Shown piece by piece: positions 34,369 through 41,818 of a stretch of DNA of 44,320 nt (the stretch's first letter is position 1; each line of letters opens with the position of its first letter). The stretch spans positions 1 through 44,320 of the forward strand of contig JAILHX010000084.1 in assembly GCA_024695565.1 (NCBI GenBank). The letters are read 5' to 3'. Origin of the DNA: Saccharofermentans sp. (lineage in GTDB: Bacteria; Bacillota_A; Clostridia; Saccharofermentanales; Saccharofermentanaceae). The translations under genes were made by a program, and so were the position numbers. Below the pieces are notes generated by a model. That model ran no database searches. It saw only the letters and a list, made by a program, of their open reading frames with translations, and had not been told where the DNA came from.

Positions 34369-35934
34369 TCAGTCGTCGATGGACTTATCAGTAGCTCTGT
34401 TGTAGATGTCCTCGACTTCCTTGGAAGGTGCCTTGGTAACGAGAGTTGCTACGATTGCTACGATGAGACCGCAGATGAATCCGGGAACGATCTCGTAAAT
34501 GCCTGTATCCTTGATGAGAGGCGTGCTGATCGTGTCTGTGAAGCAGAGGAGCCATGCGATATCGGCAACGGCGCCTGCGATGATTCCGGCAACAGCGCCC
34601 GGATAGTTGAAGCGCTTCCAGAACAGGGAGAGGATGATGACAGGTCCGAATGATGCGCCGAACAATCCCCAAGCGTTCTCAACCATTGCCATGATGTTTG
34701 CTGACCAGGAATTAGGATTATCGATTCCTGCGAGTGCAATGAAGAATGCAACGACTGCAACGATAAGAACTACGATACGTCCGACCCAGAGCATCTCCTT
34801 GTCGGATGCTTTGTTCTTGCGGAGGAGGGGCTTATAGATGTCGCTTGTGAATGCTGAAGAAGCAACGAGGAGCTGGGAGTCAGCAGTAGACATTGCAGCT
34901 GCGATGATAGCTGAGAGCAGGATTCCTGCGAGGAATCCTGGGAAGATATCACAGACGATCTCGATGAAGATCCTCTTACGCATATCTGAACCGTCAGCTG
35001 CTTTTATGAGAAGAGTTTCAGCAAGTGACTTACCGTCTGAGAGCAGGTAAGTTCTTCCGAGATAAGCGATCACAATAGCTGCGCCGAGTGTGAGGATGAC
35101 CCAGACGATGGCAACAGCTGCTGATTTTTTGACCTGTGAAGGCTTGTTGATAGACATGAAGCGTACAAGGATATGAGGCATACCGAAGTAACCGAGGCCC
35201 CAGCCTAAGCCGGTAACGATATCCTGCCATGAAGCTTCGAACGGGTTAGTGGAGAATGCGGAAACGCCACCTGGGATAGCGTTATATTTGGATAGGTCAA
35301 AGTGACCTACTGCGTCCATTACGATCGGTACAGCGAGGAGAGCTACGAGCATCATGAGACCCTGGAAGAAGTCGGTCCAGCAAACTGCTTTGTAACCGCC
35401 CATGAATGTATAGATGAGGATCAGCACTGCGAAAATGATAAGTGCGAGGTGCTGGTGATCATTGAACCAGGGAAGCACAGAAGCAAATACCGTTGTTCCT
35501 GCGTTGAATGCTGAAGCTACATATACGGTGAAGCTGATGAGGAAGATGACCGCACAAACGATCTTCAATACAGGATTCTGGCTTGCAAATCTGTTTGTGA
35601 GATACTGAGGTACCGTGATGGAGTCACCTGATGCCCTTGAAAAACGGCGAAGCCTTGTAGCTACGAATATCCAGTTAGCAGCAGTTCCCAAAGCCAGTCC
35701 GACACCAATCCAAACCTGTCCCATACCGAGAGCAAAGATTGCACCGGGGAAACCCATCAAGAGCCAGCCGCTCATGTCCGATGCCTGCGCACTCATCGCA
35801 GTAACAAAAGGACCCATGTGACGACCGCCTAAGAAATACTCTTTCTCGTTCCCGTTCTTACTCTTGAAGAAGAAGTAAATACCGATGGCAAGAACGACTA
35901 CGAAATAGAGTATAAAAGCAATAATCTTGTCCAT
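34369..35934 (-). CDS. putP: Sodium/proline symporter
   Basis: This is a member of the sodium:solute symporter family with about thirteen membrane helices, importing proline with Na+. The N-terminal YFLGGRHMGPFVTAMSAQASDMSGWLLMG is the family signature, followed by ASGDSITVPQYLTNRF and GLGWGLGYFGMPHILVRFM, all close to PutP. The 521-residue length fits. AAAGGAG lies 6 nt before the ATG. It has its own extended -10 promoter (35967-35975) and terminator, so it is probably monocistronic. Confidence 0.92.
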   Translation of the reverse strand: MDKIIAFILYFVVVLAIGIYFFFKSKNGNEKEYFLGGRHMGPFVTAMSAQASDMSGWLLMGFPGAIFALGMGQVWIGVGLALGTAANWIFVATRLRRFSRASGDSITVPQYLTNRFASQNPVLKIVCAVIFLISFTVYVASAFNAGTTVFASVLPWFNDHQHLALIIFAVLILIYTFMGGYKAVCWTDFFQGLMMLVALLAVPIVMDAVGHFDLSKYNAIPGGVSAFSTNPFEASWQDIVTGLGWGLGYFGMPHILVRFMSINKPSQVKKSAAVAIVWVILTLGAAIVIAYLGRTYLLSDGKSLAETLLIKAADGSDMRKRIFIEIVCDIFPGFLAGILLSAIIAAAMSTADSQLLVASSAFTSDIYKPLLRKNKASDKEMLWVGRIVVLIVAVVAFFIALAGIDNPNSWSANIMAMVENAWGLFGASFGPVIILSLFWKRFNYPGAVAGIIAGAVADIAWLLCFTDTISTPLIKDTGIYEIVPGFICGLIVAIVATLVTKAPSKEVEDIYNRATDKSIDD

Positions 35935-35966
35935 AACATACTCCTTTGGTGGAAATTAACATAAGA

Positions 35967-35975
35967 ATTATAACA
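35967..35975 (-). promoter_or_regulatory. Extended -10 promoter of putP
   Basis: The minus strand reads TGTTATAAT here, an ideal TGnTATAAT box, about 32 nt before the putP start codon. No good -35 is seen at 16-18 nt, which an extended -10 can tolerate. Confidence 0.55.
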
Positions 35976-36048
35976 GAAAAACTCTGCCGTACATTATCCA
36001 CAAGCCCATTTTTTAGCGTGTTAAGGGCAGCCCGGACCGCACTTGATC

Positions 36049-36957
36049 TTAATCGTCTTCTTCGTCTTCGTCTTCAGAATTGTTTCCGGGAGCTCTGTGT
36101 AAGCGGTGATCAAGAATAATGAGCTTTTTTGCAAGCTCGTCATACTGATTCATAAGATCAGTGCTGTTGATGCGCTTTACATCAAGTTCGGTATTGATCT
36201 TGTTCAGCTTCTCCTGAAGGGGAATGATCTCTTTCTCGAGCATTTTGTTGATTAAAGATTTTCGAACATTATAAAGAACGATGGCGATAACGAAGGCTGC
36301 GACCGCGACAGCAAACATCCACCAGCCGAATGCCCAGATAAGGAGTATCAGACCGAATACGCCCAGTAATGAGAAATATATCTTGAGCGGCTCTGTCGGG
36401 TCTTCCTTTGCTTTATCGAAAATGTTGACTATCTTGTTGACGAATTGCTTTTTGTTATTCTCCCTGGCGATGTGGATGCCGTTGAGGCGCTTTTCTGCAG
36501 TCTCTTTATCTCCTTCGAGCCTATGAATATCCTGTTCATTCTGTCTGTACTCTTTGAGGATGCCAAGAGCCTTTTGGATGCTGCCAAAATATTCCTTGTG
36601 CTCGGGAAGGCAGCTGGCTAAGGCCTTGACCAGAACGGGGTGGTTGTCTGTTATATGGATCTTTTTGTAGTTGATGATGGGCGAGAGCGATTTCCATTTG
36701 CATGCGCATAAGAACAGTCCTCTTAAGGCTTCGAAGCTGTGAGGATCCTTCTTGATAATGAAATCATAAGCTTCTTTGGCAGAGCCGAATTCGCTTCTGG
36801 TCAGAGCTCTGGTTGCGATGTCGACTACGTTATCTTCTCGAAAATATTCATAGTCGTATGTAACTCCGCAGAAAGGGCAGATATATAACTGACGGTCGAT
36901 GTCGATATTGAGCAGACCGCCGCAGCTGTTGCAAAGATGGCTCTTAACAATGGTCAT
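36049..36957 (-). CDS. Zinc-ribbon protein with central membrane hairpin and acidic tail
   Basis: The function is not recognised. Four cysteines in two CxxC knuckles (C9/C12 and C27/C30: CNSCGG and CPFCG) form a zinc ribbon. Residues 45-130 are helical and TPR-like. A charged coiled segment (about 135-190) leads to two closely spaced hydrophobic segments (about 193-235, with WAFGWWMF), then a second coiled coil (about 240-285) and an acidic tail of Glu/Asp. AAAGG lies 9 nt before the ATG. It starts 1 nt after the stop of the seven-helix protein gene, so the two are translated together and may form a complex. Confidence 0.75.
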   Translation of the reverse strand: MTIVKSHLCNSCGGLLNIDIDRQLYICPFCGVTYDYEYFREDNVVDIATRALTRSEFGSAKEAYDFIIKKDPHSFEALRGLFLCACKWKSLSPIINYKKIHITDNHPVLVKALASCLPEHKEYFGSIQKALGILKEYRQNEQDIHRLEGDKETAEKRLNGIHIARENNKKQFVNKIVNIFDKAKEDPTEPLKIYFSLLGVFGLILLIWAFGWWMFAVAVAAFVIAIVLYNVRKSLINKMLEKEIIPLQEKLNKINTELDVKRINSTDLMNQYDELAKKLIILDHRLHRAPGNNSEDEDEEDD

Positions 36958-36958
36958 A

Positions 36959-37708
36959 TTATCTGCCTTTCTTTTTAGATGACTTTGTCAGTTCTTTGCC
37001 TTTCCTTAAGATATATATTGCAGTGAGAGGGCTTACAAACATTCCGAGATCTGCGATTATCACCATACAGAAGTTAGATACTTCGATCGCGCCGAGATCA
37101 AACGGTCCGGATATTGCCAGTATGAGATAGCTTAGGTTATTGATAACCAGGAAGAAGACATATACGGCAATATATATCCAGAGCTTTGGAAGATCCCTCT
37201 CGCGTTCTCTGTTCTTATAGAAAGGATAGAGAATGATGAGCCAAGCTGCGACATTAACCAGAGATTTAAAGATGTTGAATATATAAGTGACTCTGTATAA
37301 CTTCTCGAATTCCAGAAAATCTGTGGTTAAGAACTTCTCTGAAATAACGGCAAACAGAGGAATGGATATCAATTCGATGAGGACGACGGCAATAAGGCCT
37401 TTTGCATTATAACGGTACTTGGCATAAAGGAAGATCGCCAGAACGGTTATTATCGCGAGCAGCATCTGAAGGATCGTAACGCTGGTGTTTATAGTCGTGA
37501 CATTATTGACTGACAGATGAGATTTGATGAGCGTGTACATGCCGCTCAAGACTCCGCCCAGACCATGAGAAATAGCCCAGATCCCCAGGATCCTGGTAAG
37601 CTGATCTTTACGGTACATAATGATCAAACCGATAAGAAGCGTAATAGAGCACAGTACCGGCATGCCGTATGTATACAGTAAATACAAGAATCTGGCTAAG
37701 AATGACAT
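36959..37708 (-). CDS. Seven-helix membrane protein of unknown function
   Basis: About seven hydrophobic helices fill 249 residues, with a short Lys-rich C-terminal tail (KSSKKKGR). No catalytic motif or family was recognised. GGGAG lies 8 nt before the ATG. It follows the DUF2809 gene by 48 nt and is directly coupled to the zinc-ribbon gene, which suggests a small membrane complex linked to the upstream envelope genes. A TATTAT box in the 48-nt gap could give it a separate promoter. Confidence 0.7.
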   Translation of the reverse strand: MSFLARFLYLLYTYGMPVLCSITLLIGLIIMYRKDQLTRILGIWAISHGLGGVLSGMYTLIKSHLSVNNVTTINTSVTILQMLLAIITVLAIFLYAKYRYNAKGLIAVVLIELISIPLFAVISEKFLTTDFLEFEKLYRVTYIFNIFKSLVNVAAWLIILYPFYKNRERERDLPKLWIYIAVYVFFLVINNLSYLILAISGPFDLGAIEVSNFCMVIIADLGMFVSPLTAIYILRKGKELTKSSKKKGR

Positions 37709-37756
37709 CCTATATCTCCCGAACTAATTGAGTTACGCGACTATAATATCATAAGT

Positions 37757-38149
37757 TCAGCGCTTGCGAGTTTTGATAAATTCGGTCACATAGCAGGGGA
37801 TCACACCAACTGCATAACAGATTAGGTCGTTAACGGAAAAGCTTGTTCCGATGATTGTCCTGAGCAACGGATCTGTGATCCCGAACCTGTCACAGAATCC
37901 CCACAGCTGAAGGAACTCAACTATAAAAGCAAAAACAAGTATCGCTGTCGGCAGAATGAACCATTTGGCCGGCCTTCTTACACTGACAGTCCTAAACAGA
38001 GTATAGAGCAGGATGACGACCAGCACATCACCTAAGTAGATGCGTATCCATCCTGTGCCGAACAGGCCGATCAATATCTCGATTCCAAGCAGGATCGCTG
38101 ATGCAATTCCGTAGAACAGCCGTTTGTTCATGATATCAGTCCGGTTCAT
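37757..38149 (-). CDS. DUF2809 family small membrane protein
   Basis: This small protein of about 130 residues has four hydrophobic helices. The pattern IYLGDVLVVILLYTLFRTV, EFLQLWGFCDRFGITDPLLR and GTSFSVNDLICYAVG is that of DUF2809 proteins, distantly VanZ-like. The frame extends to 38215, overlapping the fusion gene. ATG 38149 has GAGGA about 12 nt upstream and overlaps the fusion gene by 14 nt; ATG 38131, 4 nt after that stop, is the alternative. No activity is known. Tight linkage with the YidC-sulfatase gene suggests an envelope role. Confidence 0.75.
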   Translation of the reverse strand: MNRTDIMNKRLFYGIASAILLGIEILIGLFGTGWIRIYLGDVLVVILLYTLFRTVSVRRPAKWFILPTAILVFAFIVEFLQLWGFCDRFGITDPLLRTIIGTSFSVNDLICYAVGVIPCYVTEFIKTRKR

Positions 38150-40751
38150 AAACAGACCAATTCCTCTTATCCCAGATATTCCCGTTAACCATATACCATG
38201 TTGACCACTCGTCATCGAAAAGGTAGTGCTTGTTATTTACAGGGCTCCAGTCCTCGGCAGAGTAGATTATCTGGTCGCCGGACTTGTCACACGGGGTTAT
38301 GGGATTTCCCGTAAACGGATTGACCGGATCTTCTATTACGCCTTCGAAAGCAAGATAAGGAGTGTCCGCATTAGTCATGAAATCATCAACTGTCGTAAAG
38401 CCTTCGCTGTTAAAATCCTTGACCATAAGCACGCAATTAGCGTTCTCGGCGTCGAAGCCGATATCGGTAACGTTAAGCTCATCGAATTGTCCGAGATTGT
38501 AACCGTGGTCTGAGACTATGATGATCCTGGTGTTGTCGTAAAGGCCGTTCTCGCGCAGATAATCAAACCAGTTTCCGAGTGATATGACAGCAGCCATTGC
38601 GCATTCGTAATGAGAATAGTCAAGCGGATCAGTGTCCATTCTCATCGTTCTGCCATCTACCGTAAAGCGGTCCGTGTGGGCAAGATCATATCCGGTGTTA
38701 TCGACATATAAAGCCGGCTTATATTCAGGTTCTGAGAGCAGACATACGGAGTGCGCTGTTCCGTTCTTATACATGAAAAAGCAGTTCTGAGGATCGTCTG
38801 TGATCTGAACTACATCATCCAAAGCTTCCAATGCCGCGTATTCAACAGCGAATTCACCGAATCCGTCGACCTGGGTGTGAATGGAATCAACAGTCAAAGT
38901 CGGATCGGAATAGTAATTTAATTCAGTACTGTTGAAGTTGCCGTTATCATAGAACGGAGGCTGGATCAGATAGGGCAGGGTCTTAACCAGTCCGTAGCAG
39001 AAGTAGTTTCTGCAGTACCTCAGTTCCAGCCTGTCGCCGAAATCTATAAGAAGCTCGCTGTCACTATTGAATGCACCTGCCATGTTGAATGCGCGGGTGT
39101 TTTCGAGACCATCGTAAATGCTGACATCGGATACCCATTCGTAATTTGCGAACGGGGGATCGGAGACTGTTACGTTCCAGCCGCTTTCCGAGAATATCCT
39201 GGGCATGAGAAGGATCGATTCGTTATGCTTGTCGACAAGGAGAACGTCTGATCTGGCATTCATATTCAGAGGAGTATACTCGTATCCGCCGTAAAGTGCG
39301 GGCGCTCCGTGATTGGTGTGAAGTCCGTATGACATCGTGTTCGGATAGTATGTAAAGCCGTCGAACTGCTGCGCGACATCAGGTCGCTCGTTAAACAGAT
39401 AAGGGACGTAAGCGCCGATCATTCTGTCCATCATGATGACCACGACGTTCTGACCGGTTGTGGTAAGCGGAACGACGCAATCTTCGCGGGATGTCTCGTT
39501 GTACCAGATGTGGTTTGATATCTGATTATATATGAGCGAGAAGTTAAATAACGAGATAGCTGCTATCGTTATGACTGAAGCTGCCAGCAGGAACTTCATT
39601 ACGCTCTTAAACTTAAGAACGAAGAATATAACTATGGCAGCAATAACCAGATCTGCAGCAAGATTGATCGCAATCTCTGAGATAGCGTAATTCATCGGTT
39701 TCTCGTAAACGACTGTCTTCTGAAGAAGGCCGAAGTTCTTATTGAACAGTACGTAATTGACTGTCCCTGCGATCGCACAGACAGGCGCTGCGCACATAAT
39801 GATCTTCTCTGTCTTAGTTTTAGTGAAGTAGTAGAAAACAGGGATCCAGATGAGGAAGAACCCGATTGCGGTAAGAAGGCTCGGGATAATGTAGAGGAGT
39901 GGGGAATGAGGATCCTCAATGAAGGTATTAAACAGCTCAATAGGATTCTTGGAGATGATATCTCCGGGAATGAGAAGACCCGTAAGTGCTGTGAGAACTG
40001 CCAGAGAAAAAATAATGACGCCAAGGCTCCCCTTAACGGGTTCTGCTTTCTTAGTCTGCTTTACCCCGGGCTCAATTCCTCTTAATCTGACAATAAGGTT
40101 CTTTACAAGTGAGAATACGTTATTAAGTGTCCAGTAGAAAACAAGACCTGCAGGCGAGTGATAAAGGAATACAAGGAATATAACTGCAATTCCGTAAACC
40201 TGTATCTTTGCCTTAAGAGGATGACCCTTTGTATAGAGGATTCCTGATACGATATTGATCACTGTCATAAGTATCGGAAGGATATTAACGGGGAAACTTC
40301 CGATCATGAAGGACGCATCTTCTTTGCCGAGGTCAGTGATAAACAGGAACGATGCTCCATGAAGGATCTTCATGCCTGACAGGAGATTATATGCTGCAAT
40401 GAAGAAAGGTATCTGCAGGAGCAGAGATGCCGAACTCTTAAGTGCATATATCGGCTTATAGTTGTTGATTCGGTAATATTCCTGAAGCATCAGGAAGCGT
40501 TCGTCGCCCTTGAATGTCTGCTTTGTCCGCTTGATGCGGTATGCCATCTTCGCCTGGATATCGCGTTCTTCAGCCTGAAGCTCGTCAGCACGTTTATAGA
40601 GCGGGAGGACCAGGAAGTTAATTGCAAGACTTAAGATGATGATGGACAGACCTGCATTGTCCGTGATCTTGTTTGCAAACATAAAAACAGCTTCAAAAAG
40701 AAGCTTTAACGGCTGAACAAACAGATAAAACAAGCAATCCAAAAAATCCAT
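38136..40751 (-). CDS. Fusion protein: YidC/Oxa1-like membrane domain plus sulfatase/LTA-synthase-like extracellular domain
   Basis: This is an 871-residue protein. Residues 1-225 follow the YidC/Oxa1 plan: a first helix, helix 2 (33-52, IIILSLAINFLVLPLY), a charged cytoplasmic hairpin (53-105), and helices at about 107-127, 150-173 and 187-210 (YHSPAGLVFYWTLNNVFSL, highly YidC-like). The groove arginine of insertases, expected in helix 2, is N45 here. Five further helices (243-407) follow. From 435 to about 850 is an alkaline-phosphatase-superfamily domain: metal ligand D442 (VVVIMMDRM), likely nucleophile T479 (HTNHGAPALYGG), and D748-H749 (IIIVSDHG). Such domains transfer phosphoglycerol or phosphoethanolamine, or hydrolyse esters, outside the cell. 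The substrate is unknown. No Shine-Dalgarno is present. It heads the four-gene cluster. Confidence 0.85.
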   Translation of the reverse strand: MDFLDCLFYLFVQPLKLLFEAVFMFANKITDNAGLSIIILSLAINFLVLPLYKRADELQAEERDIQAKMAYRIKRTKQTFKGDERFLMLQEYYRINNYKPIYALKSSASLLLQIPFFIAAYNLLSGMKILHGASFLFITDLGKEDASFMIGSFPVNILPILMTVINIVSGILYTKGHPLKAKIQVYGIAVIFLVFLYHSPAGLVFYWTLNNVFSLVKNLIVRLRGIEPGVKQTKKAEPVKGSLGVIIFSLAVLTALTGLLIPGDIISKNPIELFNTFIEDPHSPLLYIIPSLLTAIGFFLIWIPVFYYFTKTKTEKIIMCAAPVCAIAGTVNYVLFNKNFGLLQKTVVYEKPMNYAISEIAINLAADLVIAAIVIFFVLKFKSVMKFLLAASVITIAAISLFNFSLIYNQISNHIWYNETSREDCVVPLTTTGQNVVVIMMDRMIGAYVPYLFNERPDVAQQFDGFTYYPNTMSYGLHTNHGAPALYGGYEYTPLNMNARSDVLLVDKHNESILLMPRIFSESGWNVTVSDPPFANYEWVSDVSIYDGLENTRAFNMAGAFNSDSELLIDFGDRLELRYCRNYFCYGLVKTLPYLIQPPFYDNGNFNSTELNYYSDPTLTVDSIHTQVDGFGEFAVEYAALEALDDVVQITDDPQNCFFMYKNGTAHSVCLLSEPEYKPALYVDNTGYDLAHTDRFTVDGRTMRMDTDPLDYSHYECAMAAVISLGNWFDYLRENGLYDNTRIIIVSDHGYNLGQFDELNVTDIGFDAENANCVLMVKDFNSEGFTTVDDFMTNADTPYLAFEGVIEDPVNPFTGNPITPCDKSGDQIIYSAEDWSPVNNKHYLFDDEWSTWYMVNGNIWDKRNWSVYEPD

Positions 40752-40758
40752 GGATTTT

Positions 40759-40788
40759 ATTATATACCTAATTGATATTTAGTATAAA
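40759..40788 (-). promoter_or_regulatory. Promoter giving a probable leaderless message for the YidC-sulfatase gene
   Basis: On the minus strand TATAAT (40764-40759) is a consensus -10 box with exactly 7 nt to the ATG at 40751; TTTATA (40788-40783) matches four of six -35 bases with an 18-nt spacer. Transcription should start at or next to the start codon. Confidence 0.55.
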
Positions 40789-40844
40789 ATCTTATAAAGC
40801 ACCATCCTAAAGTGCCAAACGTGAAGAATAGAAGGAAGATAACT

Positions 40845-41540
40845 ATGATCAAAGCATTACTGACTATAGATGACGTCTCATCCGTGAACACTCCGGCCAT
40901 CGTTGATTATCTGTGCGGGAAAAACATTAAGGTCATAATGTTCATGGTGGGCCAGTGGGCTGAGAACCATCCTGATGAGCTCATTTATGCTCTTCAGCAC
41001 GGCATGATCGTCGGCAATCACAGCTACACTCATCCTCATTTTTCAGACCTGACGTTCGAAGAGTGTGTAAAAGAGATCGAGAAGAACGAAGAAGTCCTTA
41101 ACAGCTTCTATGAGAAGGCCGGCGTTAAGAGAAGATTCAGGCCTTTCCGCTTTCCGTATGGTGACAAGGGCAGTGAGAACAAGGACCTTATCCAGAAATA
41201 TCTGGCAGACAACGGATTTGATAAGGTTGACGATAGAAATATCCAATATCCTTTCTGGCACGACCAGGGCCTTGATAAAGACATAGATACGTATTGGACA
41301 TTTGATTTCCAGGAATACTGCATACGTCCAAACAGCGGGTTCACATTGGAAGATTCCATGAAGAAGATCCACGATCCCGATCCTGACGACGGTGCAGCTT
41401 TGCTTAAGGAGCCGGGCAATCACATCCTTCTTCTTCATGCCCATGATGAGACTGATGAACTTGCTCCGGGATATTACCGCATCTTCATCGATGAACTCCT
41501 GAATAATGGCGTGGAGTTTATCGAGCCGGCATTTTTGTAA
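40845..41540 (+). CDS. Polysaccharide deacetylase (NodB-like, carbohydrate esterase 4)
   Basis: It is predicted to remove acetyl groups from a cell-wall or surface polysaccharide. The NodB motifs are visible: TIDD (motif 1, catalytic and metal aspartates), GNHSYTHPHF (motif 2, HxxxH zinc ligands), RPFRFPYGDKG (motif 3), and a C-terminal LLLHAHDET (motif 5 histidine). The frame opens at 40812, but ATG 40845 with AGAAGGAAGA just upstream is chosen (231 residues). No signal peptide is seen, so secretion is uncertain and the protein may act in the cytoplasm. It is divergent from the YidC-sulfatase gene across about 90 bp. Confidence 0.88.
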   Translation: MIKALLTIDDVSSVNTPAIVDYLCGKNIKVIMFMVGQWAENHPDELIYALQHGMIVGNHSYTHPHFSDLTFEECVKEIEKNEEVLNSFYEKAGVKRRFRPFRFPYGDKGSENKDLIQKYLADNGFDKVDDRNIQYPFWHDQGLDKDIDTYWTFDFQEYCIRPNSGFTLEDSMKKIHDPDPDDGAALLKEPGNHILLLHAHDETDELAPGYYRIFIDELLNNGVEFIEPAFL

Positions 41541-41566
41541 TATCTGATCAGTATTTAGTTTTCGAG

Positions 41567-41606
41567 AATAAGAAAAGGGGATGTCTCAAAGCACGAGACA
41601 TCCCCT
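41567..41606 (-). terminator. Terminator of the ferrous iron operon
   Basis: GGGGATGTCTC (41577-41587) pairs with GAGACATCCCC (41595-41605), an 11-bp perfect stem. On the minus strand it is followed by TTTTCTTATTCTC. In the plus direction the following TGATCATTTT is a poor tail, though partial bidirectional use after the deacetylase gene is possible. Confidence 0.85.
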
Positions 41607-41637
41607 GATCATTTTATGGCATTTGAAAATTGCTGAG

Positions 41638-41814
41638 TTATTTGTGTTGACTGTGGCATTTTCCGGCCATGGCGCAATGAGAACAGTTGCATCCGCATGA
41701 GCTCTTTCCGGCCTTCTTGTCTTTGATCAAGCTTCTGGCAGCAAAGAATACTGCGATAGCTACTAATGCTATTATCAGGATGTTTACCCAGTTTGAAGCA
41801 AGCCAGTCAATCAT
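41638..41814 (-). CDS. FeoB-associated Cys-rich membrane protein
   Basis: This 58-residue protein is found 4 nt after the feoB stop. One N-terminal membrane helix (WVNILIIALVAIAVFFAARS, about residues 9-28) is followed by a Lys-rich stretch and a cysteine cluster (SSCGCNCSHC, then GKC), which fits the FeoB-associated Cys-rich family found after feoB in many Firmicutes. The cysteines may handle Fe2+ or redox at the inner face. The terminator 32 nt downstream closes the operon. Confidence 0.9.
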   Translation of the reverse strand: MIDWLASNWVNILIIALVAIAVFFAARSLIKDKKAGKSSCGCNCSHCAMAGKCHSQHK

Positions 41815-41818
41815 ATTT

